Assembly (NCBI GenBank): GCA_024516035.1
Contig: CM044962.1
Location: forward strand, 3,766,633 to 3,830,632
Direction: 5' to 3'
DNA length: 64,000 bases
Origin: Bactericera cockerelli
Lineage: Eukaryota; Arthropoda; Insecta; Hemiptera; Triozidae
Shown one piece after another: positions 10,414-20,639 of this stretch. A program made the translations under genes and the position numbers. Under the pieces are notes generated by a model. It did not search any database. It saw only the letters and a program-made list of their open reading frames with translations, and was not told the DNA's origin. How positions within the stretch are numbered: the stretch's first letter is position 1; each line of letters begins with the position of its first letter.

Positions 10414-11565
10414 ATGCCCACGCCTAGTAGCTCTCTCCTCCACTCCTCTTTCTACTCTCGCCATCAGCCCAGCATCCCCAAACCGGTCGCCTTCAAAAGT
10501 CGCCGGGGGCGCTCTCGCTCCACCTCCCCCACCACATCCTCCTCCTCCTCCTCTTACTCCACCTACAACACCGCCTCCTATCGGAAACCCCCGCGCATTG
10601 AAATAGCCACCGGTCTATCGGGCACCGACCGAGTCAAACGCTTTTCTAAAGTCGATGACGATGACGATTATCTGCTCGATCACAAAATCAACGCGTTCAA
10701 ATCGCTCGAACGACTTAACCGACCCACGACCGGAAAGTACCGACCGTCCACCGAACTGGGAAGCGATTTCCTCTCGTCCAGTTCTAAAAGCGAGTATTCG
10801 GTATCCCCGACGCGTGCTCCAAGGTTCTCTTCTGGGACCACGCGAGCGTCTCAACTTGATTCGCCCTCCTGGGATTCCTCGACAGGGAAGTCGTCTCGCT
10901 ACACTGCTTCGTCCTCCGCAGCAGCAACTAAATCTTCCGGCGGTGGAAGCCACGAATCGCCGCGATCTCGTGAGAGTTCGCCCGTCAACAATAGTTCGAC
11001 GCCGCTGTCTCGGAAGATCGCCGAGTTTCTGAACCGTACGGATCACGTTGCGGACGAATGGAGCAAAGTGGGCGCCAAGAAGAATAAAACCCGAGTGGAC
11101 GATCGAAATGAAAAGATCCCGTCTCGTTTGAGCAACTATGGCGATGACTTGTCCAGTCGTTGTAACTCCCGCCTGTCCAACCGAGATGAAGACAGCCGTT
11201 CTGACAGGCAGTCCACTCTAGGTGATGGAACGAGAGCTGCATCCCGTTTGAACACCGAGCGAGACTCGCGTTCTGTATCTCGCTTCTCCAGCGATGCCAG
11301 ACCCAAGTCAAGTCTGTCCTTACGCGATGAGGACGAAGGATCGCGTGTTGGGAAGGCGGTTCGGGAAACACGATCTGTGTCGCGAATGCCGCACGGTGGG
11401 GCGACAGAGGTTAAAAATAAGACAGGTGGCGAAGCAGAGGGAAAGTCAAAAGCCGCCGGGACGGATGATGGACCCAAACCAGAAACTTGTGCAGCCCATG
11501 GGAGGGTTGTAGGGGATGTGGCGGGCCGGAGTCTGCCCCCCCGAACAGAGAAGCAGGAGACCAGG
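10414..11565 (+). CDS. large Ser/Arg-rich disordered-protein exon, unrecognised
   Basis: Exon of 384 codons, opening at the first ATG after an in-frame TAA (10387-10389) and ending exactly at a strong donor (CCAGG|GTAAGC) in phase 0. Read on without splicing, the frame stops at 11629-11631. The protein is low-complexity: a Ser-rich N terminus with poly-Ser, an acidic DDDDDY patch near residue 80, a possibly folded stretch (KIAEFLNRTDHVADEW near residue 205), then repeated SRL/SRF/SRM steps between acidic Asp/Glu clusters. Codon use is more GC-rich than its surroundings, as in a real exon. It lies in the orientation of the myosin XVIII exons of contig B, upstream of 12847. Its phase does not match the main acceptor at 12847, so direct splicing there is doubtful. 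It could be the first coding exon of a nested gene or an alternative start. No family recognised. Confidence 0.7.
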
Positions 11566-12061
11566 GTAAGCCTTGGTCATCTTAACCTCAAAGGCCCCGA
11601 AGTAATAAGATCTCCAAACTCTGTGTATTAATTTTGAATCAAGGAATTTTTTTCTTGTATTTTGATGATGTTGTGTGCCTGCATCCTCGATGCTGTGTAT
11701 GTAGAATGTAAATATACGAATCAGTTGGTTTTGCATATTGTATGCAATGCGGAAATTAGCTTTTGATGATCACTGGACGAGACTTAAGTTTTTTTTTTAT
11801 CAATTGCATTAAAAAGGGTGATGAATATATGTATTGTAATTTTATTACTAAAATAAAATAAATTAACTAAATAAATAAATGTAACAAACGGATCCGTATG
11901 CTACTTGGATCATTATTATTTTTATTTGTGGAAAGGTGGGAGAAAAATCTTTCGATAACCAAGTCTAACCTGTAGTGTGGGATTTCCACCCACAAAAAAA
12001 TCTACCTTTCCTGATAGCATACAGCACTTGGGACCGAATATATTCATTACTTCGAGTTATT
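11566..12061. other. intronic, AT-rich
   Basis: Follows the donor at 11565. AATAAA-like runs near 11850-11880 could serve as polyadenylation signals if the exon is not spliced. Nothing else supported. Confidence 0.4.
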
Positions 12062-12210
12062 AAGTTATCATATTTGATCACATTCGTGATATCATATCAC
12101 AATTACTCAAACTAGCTTTATTAAAACTACGCTGAAACCGGGACTTGAACTACCGACCTCCAGGTTACAAGTCCGTCGCCTTATCGATCAATCTACTGAG
12201 GTGGTCGGTG
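12062..12210 (-). mobile_element. SINE-C copy
   Basis: ACATTCGTGATATCAT tail, ACTACGCTGAAACCGGGACT, CCGACCTCCAGGTTACAAGT and ACTGAGGTGGTCGG: a full minus-strand family-C element. Confidence 0.8.
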
Positions 12211-12287
12211 GTCAACTTCAAGTTATTATTTATCACCACCTTAACCACTCGACCTGCTCGACCAGCAATGTATGTTCTACCATAATA

Positions 12288-12620
12288 TGCACTGGTGGTC
12301 GAGTGGTCAACGCGCTAGTCTGGTAACCCAGGTAGCGTAGGTATCTGTTGTTTCGAACCTACCCAGTATAGTATAGTAGTGCTTTATTTAGACTGTCGGC
12401 TCGAGACAGGGAGTCCCATTATGCTAACAGTTTAATATAGCACCTCTTTATTTATTGTATATTTTATACTTTTATACAGTATATGAATTTTTCCTCAATA
12501 ATTTGAGTTTGTGACCACATAATAATAAGACTCTGAGGGTCATGTGGTAGAAAATGTTTTGAGCATTAACGCCGCCTGGTGGTTACCTTCCACTAAAGAG
12601 TGTTATTATTATTATTATTC
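12288..12620 (+). mobile_element. SINE-B copy carrying a nested SINE-A-like fragment
   Basis: Head TGCACTGGTGGTCGAGTGG, B box GTTTCGAACC, then about 115 bp foreign sequence (12366-12485, TAGTGCTTTATTTAGACTG...GGGAGTCCCATTATG), then the SINE-B body and hairpin tail. The insert resembles the reversed SINE-A tail; the same insert is in the copy at 38275-38536. Confidence 0.8.
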
Positions 12621-12846
12621 TAAAGAGTGACAGATGACACTCTATGCTACAATTCTATTGTATTTATGTGTAAATATTGTTAATTTTAATTACATATATT
12701 TTTTTAATAATAAATCGTTAAATAAACAAATTTAATTGTTTCTCTCGTACTTTTCTTTCTTTTTATCTGACAATATTTGCAAAATATACAATATTATTAT
12801 TCATGGTTTGTCATTTCGCCCTTCCCCCCTCTCTCTTGTGTTTCAG

Positions 12847-12956
12847 CGGGCGAGATCACCGAGCCCTATGCGGACGAGCACTCGAAGCCACCCTGGGCCA
12901 CTGAGAGACTCCACATAGAGAGCGCGGAGAGAGGCGAACTCAGAGAGGGAGCAAGG
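12847..12956 (+). CDS. Mhcl: myosin XVIII (Mhcl-like) coiled-coil exon, first on contig B
   Basis: Acceptor CTCTTGTGTTTCAG at 12846. The exon starts with two bases completing a codon, then 36 codons in the GEITEPYADEH...ATERLHIESAER frame, ending in phase 0 at a GTGAGC donor. The heptad-like pattern and the TERL-x3-ESAER motif match the start of the class XVIII tail (SASQLLDAETAER in the human protein). It encodes part of the dimerising rod. The last residues (GELREGAR) look damaged: a better-preserved version of the 3' end, ending in Leu-Ala-Glu-Ala-Gln, occurs at 14233-14260 beyond a long minisatellite. Splicing from either end to the exon at 16101 stays in phase 0. Preceding coiled-coil sequence, about 60 residues after the IQ region, is not found in the window and probably lies in the gap. 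Confidence 0.75.
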
Positions 12957-13532
12957 GTGAGCTGAGTGTGAGACAGGGTGAGAACAGAGGGGTGAGAACA
13001 GATGGGTGAGAACAGAGTGGTGAGAACAGAGTGGTGAGAACAGAGGGGTGAGAACAGAGTGGTGAGAACAGAGGGTGAGAAAGAGGTGAGACAGAGGGGT
13101 GAGAACAGAGGGGTGAGAACAGAGTGTGAGAACAGAGGGTGAGAACAGAGGGGTGAGAACAGAGGGTGAGAACAGAGGGGTGAGAACAGAGGGGTGAGAA
13201 CAGAGGGGTGAGAACAGAGGGGTGAGAACAGGAGGGGTGAGAACAGAGGGGTGAGAACAGAGGGGTGAGAACAGAGGGGTGAGAACAGAGGGTGAGAACA
13301 GAGGGTGAGAACAGAGGGGTGAGAACAGAGGGTGGAGAACAGAGTGGTGAGAACAGAGGGGTGAGAACAGAGGGTGAGAACAGAGTGGTGAGAACAGAGG
13401 GTGAGAACAGAGTGGTGAGAACAGACGGGATGGAGAATAGAGTGGGAGAACAGAGGGCAGAATAGAGGGGTGAGACAGGTGGTGAGAACAGAGGGTGAGA
13501 ACAGAGGGGTGAGAACAGAGGGGTGAGAACAG

Positions 13533-14260
13533 CCCCGGCCGTGAGAGGTCACATAGGAGCGGGAGAGGGCAGACTCAGAGGGAGCTGGCGAGGTGGTGAG
13601 AACAGAGGGGTGAGAACAGAGGGGTGAGAACAGAGGGGTGAGAACAGAGGGTGAGAACAGAGGGTGAGAACAGGGGTGAGAACAGAGTGGTGAGAACAGA
13701 GGGGTGAGAACAGAGGGGTGAGAACAGAGTGGTGAGAACAGAGTGGTGAGAACAGAGGGGTGAGAACAGAGGGGTGAGAACAGAGGGTGAGACAGAGGGT
13801 GAGAACATAGAGGGGAGAACAGAGGGGTGAGAACAGAGGGTGAGACAGCCACTGGCATGAGAGACCCCACGTAGAGACAGCGGGGGGAGAACTCGAGAGG
13901 GAGTGGTGAGGCTCAGTGAGACAGAGGGGTGAGAACAGAGGGGTGAGAACAGAGAGGTGAGAACAGAGGGGTGAGAACAGAGTGGTGAAAGATGAGAACA
14001 GAGGGGTGAGAACAGAGGGGTAAGAACAGAGGGTGAGAACAGAGTGGTGAGAACAGAGTGGTGAGAACAGAGTGGTGAGAACAGAGGGGTGAGAACAGAG
14101 GGGTGAGAACAGAGTGGTGAGAACAGAGTGGTGAGAACAGAGGGGTGAGAACAGAGTGGTGAGAACAGAGGGGTGAGAACAGAGTGGTGAGAACAGAGGG
14201 GTGAGAACAGAGTGGTGAGAACAGAGGTCCAGACTCGAGAGGGAGCTGGCTGAGGCTCAG
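13533..14260 (+). pseudogene. three embedded copies of the myosin exon 3' end
   Basis: At 13533-13593, 13848-13917 and 14228-14260 the minisatellite contains segments homologous to the 3' half of the 12847 exon (GAGAGGGAGCTGGC and related). The last ends GCTGAGGCTCAG|GTGAG in phase 0 and encodes a clean RLERELAEAQ heptad stretch. It may be the ancestral exon end, displaced by array expansion. Confidence 0.7.
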
Positions 14261-14284
14261 GTGAGATTCCAGATCGAACGGTCT

Positions 14285-14486
14285 GTCCCGGTAGCTCATT
14301 GGTAAAGGCGGCACTCTGTGAATCCAGAGGTTCCAGGCGTCGTGGGTTCGAAACCCAGCCGGGACATAACAAGTTATCATCCCATTTGGGATTTTTACCA
14401 CATAATAATATGTCTTGGGCTTACTGCTGGAATAATGGGGCTTTGATAGTCCTAATCGGGCAGTATAAATAAGACGATATTATTAA
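14285..14486 (+). mobile_element. SINE-A copy inside the minisatellite
   Basis: GTCCCGGTAGCTCATTGGTA, GGGTTCGAAACCC, GGGCTTACTGCTGGAATAAT and a GACGATATTATTA tail. It divides the 15-bp array, so it inserted after the array had formed. Confidence 0.88.
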
Positions 14487-15225
14487 CTAACAGAGTAGTG
14501 AGAACAGAGGGGTGAGAATAGAGTGGTGAGAACAGAGGGGTGAGAACAGAGTAGTGAGAACAGAGTAGTGAAAACAGAGTGGTGAGAACAGAGGGGTGAG
14601 AACAGAGTAGTGAGAACAGAGTGGTGAGAACAGAGGGGTGAGAACATAGGGGTGAGAACAGAGTGGTGAGAACAGAGGGGTGAGAACAGAGTAGTGAGAA
14701 CAGAGAGTGTGAGAACAGAGGGGTGAGAACAGAGTGGTGAGAACAGAGGGTGAGAACAGAGAGGTGAGAACAGAGTAGGTGAGAACAGAGTGGTGAGAAC
14801 AAGGTGTGAGAACAGAGAGGGTGAGAACAGAGTAGTGAGAACAGAGTGGTGAGAACAGAGGGGTGAGAACAGAGGGTGAGAACAGAGTGGTGAGAACAGA
14901 GGGGTGAGAACAGAGGGGGTGAGAACAGAGTGGTGAGAACAGAGGGGTGAGAACAGAGTGGTGAGAACAGAGGGTGAGAACAGAGTGGTGAGAACAGAGT
15001 GGTGAGAACAGAGGGTGAGAACAGAGTGGTGAGAACAGAGGGGTGAGAACAGAGTAGTGAGAACAGAGGTGAACAGAGTAGTGAGAACAGAGGGGTGAGA
15101 ACAGGGAGCGAGTGGTGAGAACAGAGGGGTGAGAACAGAGGGGTGAGAACAGAGAGGTGAGAACAGAGGGGTGAGAACAGAGGTGAGAAGTGATGAGAAC
15201 TGAATAGTGAGAACAGAGTGGTACT

Positions 15226-15746
15226 GGAGTCGATCCGGGATATCAGATGAAATTGAGATTTCAAAACAGACAGAGTAGCGAGAAGTGGTACTGTCAGGGC
15301 CGGCAGTACATAATATGTATTATGTGTATAGGGAAGAGTTTATCAATCACAAAATAACAAGCCGATAAATTTAAAAATTAGTGCTCCTTACGCAATCTTA
15401 TATTGTATTTTTGTTGTTGTAAAGATCACTCATCTTGTCTGACCGAACTTTGACGGTTGAAAGTGAGATTTGGGGCTTTTTAGAGTGAGAATGTTTTCTG
15501 AAATGAAGGTTCATACAGGGTGTCCCACCAAAGTTGGACACCTCAAATTACTCGGCCCCTGAAAGAGTTTTTGGAAAATAAAAAATCCTAGGGTACATGT
15601 CCTGATAATGCGATTTCAGCCATGAAACGCCATTTTTTTTATACAGGGTAATTCAAAAGTTGGAAATAGAGGTGTCAAATTTTGATTTTTAAATGGATCG
15701 ACCTGAATTTTATTTGATAATTTTACTTCTAAATGGTTCTTATTAT
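15226..15746. other. intronic; one orphan CAGGGTGTCC terminus
   Basis: 15517-15545 has ACAGGGTGTCCCACC followed by AGTTGGACACC; a second ATACAGGGTAATTC lies at about 15649. No matching opposite terminus was found, so no element is delimited. Confidence 0.4.
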
Positions 15747-15936
15747 TGCTAATAATAATAACACTCTTTAGTGGAAGGTAACTACCAGGCGAGGTTAATT
15801 CTCAAAGCATTTTCTACCACCCAACCCTCAGAGTCTTATTATTATGTGGTCACAAACTCAAATTAACGAGGAAAAGTTCATTCATTGGGTGGGAATCGAA
15901 CCAACGCATCCCTACGCTACCTGGATTACCAGACTA
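15747..15936 (-). mobile_element. SINE-B copy
   Basis: Minus-strand tail (CTTTAGTGGAAGGTAACTAC), inverted hairpin region, body, and head (GGGTGGGAATCGAACC, CTACCTGGATTACCAGACTA). Confidence 0.85.
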
Positions 15937-16100
15937 GATATACCAGATTCCTACCACCGAGCCACTTACTTACTTTCCGAGTCCATGTTTGATGTCATGG
16001 TGGTGGAAGGATTGATGTGGGTGTGAACCCTTAGACGCCCAGAACCATTTTTCTGGGCTCCTTCCATGTCCAGCCACTCCTTGCCCTTTCTCTCCCACAG

Positions 16101-16349
16101 TCCGCGAACAAGAGACTCGCCGAGACGAGCGACAAGCTCGAGGCAGAGATGCAGTGTCTGCGCTCCACCGATGCTCTCTCCCTGGAGGCCGAGGAGGAGT
16201 CCGGTGGCGGGAGTGAAGGGGACGTGGTGTACCGGAAGAAATGGGAGCGAGCGATGCGCGAGCTGGAACTGGCCAAGCACCGACTCAGCACGCAGCACCA
16301 GGACGACTTGGAGCAGATGGTGGGACTGAGGAAGCAGCTGGAGAAAAAG
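16101..16349 (+). CDS. Mhcl: myosin XVIII (Mhcl-like) coiled-coil exon, second on contig B
   Basis: Acceptor TCTCCCACAG, donor AAAAAG|GTGAGA; 249 bp, 83 codons, phase 0 at both ends. The rod segment contains KRLAETSDKLEAEMQCL, a Glu/Gly/Ser linker (EAEEESGGGSEGD), then VVYRKKWERAMRELELAKHRL. The linker followed by WERAMRELELAKHRL corresponds to the class XVIII rod region with an acidic break before WRLKYERAVREVDF in human MYO18A, which supports class XVIII rather than muscle myosin II. GC-rich codon use contrasts with the AT-rich introns. Splices in phase to 23305. Confidence 0.9.
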
Positions 16350-16413
16350 GTGAGAGCTTTGCGACTATTTTTTTTTTTTTTTTTTTTTTTCGTTTTTTAA
16401 CACTTTCCGTGGC

Positions 16414-16648
16414 GGTGTTACCGTTTGGTAACACCTGTTCAGAAAAATGGTGTTACCGTTTGGTAACACACCTGTTCAGAAAAATGGTGTTACCGTTTGG
16501 TAACACCGAAGACATCTACTTCTCGACCCCGGTGTTACCTTTTGGTAACACCTTACATGGAATAGTGTTACCAAATGGTAACACCGGCACAGAACAAGAA
16601 AAACTTCAAAAAATTTCAAGCCTGTGCCGATGTTACCATTTGGTAAAA
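16414..16648. repeat. cluster of six GTGTTACC-N4-GGTAACAC palindromes
   Basis: Palindromes at 16414-16435, 16449-16469, 16486-16507, 16531-16552, 16565-16585 and 16631-16646 (last degenerate). The arms are conserved (GGTGTTACC/GGTAACACC) while the central four bases vary: GTTT three times, then TTTT, AAAT and ATTT. Spacers are short and unlike one another. A poly-T run ends just before the cluster. Function unknown. Confidence 0.9.
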
Positions 16649-16706
16649 TATCTCTACGGCATTGGGCAATAATTTCAAATGAGTCTCCGGCACGGAAAGT
16701 GTTTTA

Positions 16707-16900
16707 AATAATATCGCCTTTTTGTACTGCCCGATTCATTAGGACTATAAAATCCTGTTATTCCAGCAGTAAGCCCAAGACGTATTATTATGTGGTCAAA
16801 ATCTCGAATGGGAGAATGACTTGTCAAGTCTCGGATGGGTTTCGAACCCGCGACCTCTGAATTCACAAAGTGTCGACTTTACCACTGAGCTACTGGGACA
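16707..16900 (-). mobile_element. SINE-A copy
   Basis: Tail AATAATATCGCC, then GGGTTTCGAACCCGCGAC (B box) and ACCACTGAGCTACTGGGAC (A box, head). Confidence 0.88.
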
Positions 16901-18495
16901 GACTTGTGTTCTAGATGAGTGTTTAAAAGTATTTCATATTAAAAACAATTGATGTACGTTATGATACTGATGTATCATAACATATATAATACTCGTATAT
17001 GTTTTTTTTTTTTTTTTTTTTTTTTGTAGAGACATCCACGTTGGCTAAACATAGAAATGTATTTTTTTTATTCACTGGCACATTTTTACGGGTAAAATTC
17101 CTAGCGCCAACAATTCTATTTTTTTTTTTTTTTTCTTTCAATTTTTAACAACTTTCTATTACCATCATTCCTGCCCCATCTTCACATTCAACACCCCGCA
17201 CTTTCTTCCTCATCCCCCTCATTCTTATTGACACGGCTTTGATAATAGAAATCTGGACTTTTACCCTCAACCATCCTAGTGTTTGGGAATATGCTTTATT
17301 CATCGTACCTACATATATTACATAATTATGTTATGATCGTTTATGATTTACTAGTTTACTTAGCGTTCAGGTGACGTCATGTAGGTGTCTCGGATTACAA
17401 TTTCCTGGTACATATTTACACTATGTTATTCTCCATGTCCTGTATAAGGCTAAGCACGGTTTATTTACCTATTTACATTATGATATGCTTATATGTCTCT
17501 GTGTGCATAAATTCCTCAGCTATTTACATTAGGATATGTACAGAGATATTTATATATGTCACTCTGTATTGTTTTGCGATGTGTATGTATGGATATCTCA
17601 CTGTGCATAAATTCCTTAACTATATATTTTTTACGTTATGATCTACATAATATATTTTTTTTTTTTTTTTTAATAAGGACATAACATCATTTAGAACTTT
17701 AATACTTTAAAGTAATCTAAACGACAATACTAATGTAAATATATATGATATAGGTACATAAAAGAAGAAGTTTTTTTTATTTTTAATTACACATAGTTCA
17801 ATTTTCTCATTAATTTTGTAAAATAGGTATTGAACTGTCTACATTATTTTTTATTTAAATTTGCCTATATATTATTTTATAATTAATACAACCATATTTA
17901 TACTACTACTACATAAAAGAAGTTACCATCAACAAAATTTATCCTTTTGGAACGTACGCTTAACGAGTAATAGGTCAGAACATAGAGCTATTAACCCAAG
18001 ACGGGCGACCCTGTTTCTCAAAAACGGTATTCGTAGCTCACTGAAATTGTTGCAATAAACTTCTCTCAATGAGACCTTCAAAACAATATGCCACAAGACA
18101 TACCGTTCCAATTAAAAATTTAAAGTGGATCCGAGTCCACTGCCCAGCCTGACTGGGGCAATGTAGGCAAAAAAAATTGTTGCTGAATCCTAATCCCACA
18201 AAAAATTTAAAAAAAAATACGTTTTTTTTGCGTTTTTACTTTCCTTATCCTATATTTATTTATTTTTATAAATTAACGGGTTTCCCCATTTTTACATAAT
18301 ATGCTATCTAAAAAGTACTTAAATTTTTATCTTTTATTTGTTGCAAAGAGTGATAAAAAATGTCTACGTCACTTCTAGTACATAGTAAGGAAAGTATTGT
18401 TTTTTATAGTTCCAGCCGTTCTTGAGATATGCGGGTGGGGTGGGACTTTATTGACATCCTGTATATGTCACCCTGTATTGTTTCACGGTGTGACC
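16901..18495. other. long AT-rich intron interval
   Basis: Poly-T tracts at about 17001-17025, 17118-17135 and 17651-17671. ACTTTCC/GGAAAGT motifs near 18237 and 18387 may bound a degenerate inverted-repeat element. No exon supported. Confidence 0.4.
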
Positions 18496-18812
18496 ATTTT
18501 TTTTTTTTTTTTTTTTTTTAAGATGAGTGTTTCACAGCCTTTTTTATTTCGTAGCCATGAAAAAGGAGCTATTGTAGACGCTTGTGGTCTGTGTTGTAGC
18601 CTGCCCATCCCGTAGTATGCCTCCCTTCTGATGGGCGAGAAGTGACACAATATTTCCCATTTAGGTGCTGGGTCAACACGAGCGCACCGGAAGGTATCCC
18701 TTACAAACAATTATAACCAAATTAAGAATACAAATTCTTGTCGGCAAGGGGGATCGAACCCGGGACCTTCCGCATGGCAAGCGAGTGCTTAACCACTGAG
18801 CTAATCGTGCGC
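18496..18812 (-). mobile_element. SINE-E, full-length tRNA-derived copy
   Basis: Reverse complement: head GATTAGCTCAGTGGTTAAGC (A box), GGGTTCGATCCC (B box), body containing GGGATGGGCAGGCTACAAC, and a terminal GTGAAACACTCATCTT followed by poly-A. A 3' fragment of the family is at 22866-22998, and its terminus recurs in the array at 2843-4297. Confidence 0.85.
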
Positions 18813-19550
18813 TCATTGCATAGTTACTTAACTTCGAGTACTCACACTATCTCAGCTTGATACAATACTATACTATGCAATGCATAGGTTTCGTCTACCT
18901 ACTCCGCCTACTGAAGTTCCTATAACTGGCGGCAGGGTCTATGTCAGAGGCATCCCAGGGGGGACGAAGGTGTTCATGAAACTTTCAACCTGTAAAAAAA
19001 ATTACACAAATTCACGGGATATGTCTATTTTTACTTTTAAAAAAGCTTGAAATTAAGTGCGAAATTAATAGACAAAATCAAGAACTTAAGTCATCAGTTA
19101 GGGCCGTATTATGAAACAGGATTAGTAAATCTAAGTTGACTCTTAGGCTGGTATGCAGAGACGATTTAGTAATCCCTATAGGGTTCACTGTAGGGTGGTC
19201 CCGAGCTTGCTATAGGGAATACTTTGATCTTGACAATTATTTATTAAAGAAACATCTGATTGCACATGCGCACAGACGCTTTAAACAAACGTCTCTGAAT
19301 AACATCTAGTACAACTTCTCACTTTTCTGTTTATACTGATATACTGAACAAAATCAGCTGAAGGGACAGATGACCCAGGCATCCCTACAATAAAGACTCT
19401 GCATACAACCCTTAGATTTTATCAGCTAACCGATAGTTATTTTAAAAGAAGATTTTTCATCACCTTCCTAAGTAAAAGTTCATGAAAAAAACACGTGTTA
19501 AAATGAAAAAAAAAAATACATTAAAATTTTGCAAAACTTTTTTTTTTTTT

Positions 19551-19802
19551 AAGTGGGGTTTAACGTCGCTTTCAACTGCCATGGTCATATCACGACGGGG
19601 GTTTTACCCTCCATTCGCAGGAAACTCACAAACCTGCTACTCACATTGACCTCACCCAGCCTGAGTGGGGCCGGGAAAAGCCAGCGTCACGAGAATTAGA
19701 ATTTGAATGGTCACCCATCCAAGTCTTAACCTCGCTGGATGTCGCTTAACTTCGGTGTTCTGAAGGGAACCGGTGTATTCAACATGCCATCGACGCTGGC
19801 TT
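19551..19802 (-). mobile_element. 5S-rRNA-derived SINE (family D), complete copy
   Basis: On the minus strand it begins GCCAGCGTCGATGGCATGTT and continues with ACCGGTTCCCTTCAGAACAC, CGAAGTTAAGCGACATCCAG and GGTTAAGACTTGGATGGGTG. These match 5S rRNA in order, including the internal promoter region. A body (TGAGGTCAATGTGAGTAGC) and an A-rich tail follow (poly-T at 19538-19550 on the plus strand). Imperfect target duplication TTGCAAAACTTT / TTGCAGAACTTT. Identical to the copy at 49651-49902. Confidence 0.88.
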
Positions 19803-20128
19803 GCAGAACTTTAATAACGGACTTGTAATGGCTGTATGGTTTGTAACCTGGAGGTTGCTGGTTCGAGTCTCAAGTTAAGCAAAAAATTGGTAAAGCTAGT
19901 TTGAGTTTTTGATAATATTGTGATTAACTGGTGTAGTCAAGTGGTTAATGCGCCAGTCTGGTAATCCAAGTAGCATAGAGATCCGTTGGTTCGAATCCCA
20001 CCCAGAGCACGAATTTTTCCTCGTTAATTTGAGTTTGTGACTACATAATAATAAGACTTTGAGGGTTAGGTGGATTAAATACTTTGAGCATTAACCTCGT
20101 CTGGTAGTTACCTTCCTCAAAGGAGTAT
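19803..20128 (+). mobile_element. SINE-C-like fragment followed by SINE-B
   Basis: 19803-19925 is a diverged SINE-C (GTTTGTAACCTGGAGGTTGC, TGGTTCGAGTC). 19926-20128 is a full SINE-B (GTAGTCAAGTGGTTAATGCG, GGTTCGAATCCC, hairpin tail TACTTTGAGCATTAACCTCG). Confidence 0.75.
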
Positions 20129-20423
20129 TGTATATCTCACTTGCCTTTATCCCATATTAGCCTATGCCTATGTTGCTATTGGAGTCGACATTGTTCAACC
20201 TCATGTTTGAGGTTGGTAGGGTGGAGCACGTTTTCTACGGCCTCATCAGAACAGGGGTTACCCTCCATTCCCTAAGAATCGTACCAGCTACCGAAATCAT
20301 TATTATTATAGTAAGCTTTATTAGCTAGAACAAAAATATATACAGTAAAATACAATAAAATTATAAAGAAAAATTAAATAGATTAAGCAAAGAAACAAGA
20401 ACAAAAAAGAGGAGGAAGCTAAA

Positions 20424-20500
20424 GTCCTACCTAAAGGGCGGGGTCATTGCCTGTGGTAAACTCTTCCACATGAACCTCATCCAGCCTGGGTAAGGCCACA
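20424..20500 (-). repeat. 3' hairpin module, minus strand
   Basis: GTCCTACCTAAAGGGCGGGG, then a damaged hairpin (CATTGCCTGTGGTAAACTCTTCCAC). Same module as at 2102, 20850 and 50779. Confidence 0.7.
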
Positions 20501-20639
20501 AAAGAGTAATAATATTATTATTATTAACACAAATATGATAACCTTGTTTTACTCCCCTGACGTTACTGAGAACCATATTGAGATCACCGCACTGAACTTG
20601 GTGTAGATAAGGCCTCCAGAGAATAGGCATCTTACTATC

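Larger units (their letters stand above)
12957..15225. repeat. 15-bp minisatellite of splice-donor-like units (GTGAGAACAGAGGGG)
   Basis: Well over a hundred units of 14-15 bp (GTGAGAACAGAG plus GGG, TGG or GGT variants) start at the donor of the coiled-coil exon. The array is split by a SINE-A (14285-14486). Every unit carries GGTGAG, a good 5' splice-site core. Three further copies of the 3' end of the exon are embedded in it. Long minus-strand frames rich in Ser/His/Leu across the array are compositional artefacts. Confidence 0.95.

Noticed and set aside
12866..15264. Long minus-strand frames rich in Ser, His, Leu and Pro (up to 334 codons)
   Set aside because: They follow the 15-bp minisatellite exactly; the open frames come from repeat composition and have no start context, domain or exon structure.
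16414..16648. CRISPR-like array
   Set aside because: Eukaryotic intron; palindromes vary in the centre, spacing is irregular and there are no cas genes.
16241..16672. Open frame with repeated VLPFGNT
   Set aside because: It reads the myosin exon out of frame, then the poly-T run and the palindrome cluster; the peptide repeat is the palindrome arm translated.
19700..19802. Functional 5S rRNA gene
   Set aside because: Only a 5S-like head of about 100 bp fused to a SINE body and A tail, with target duplications.
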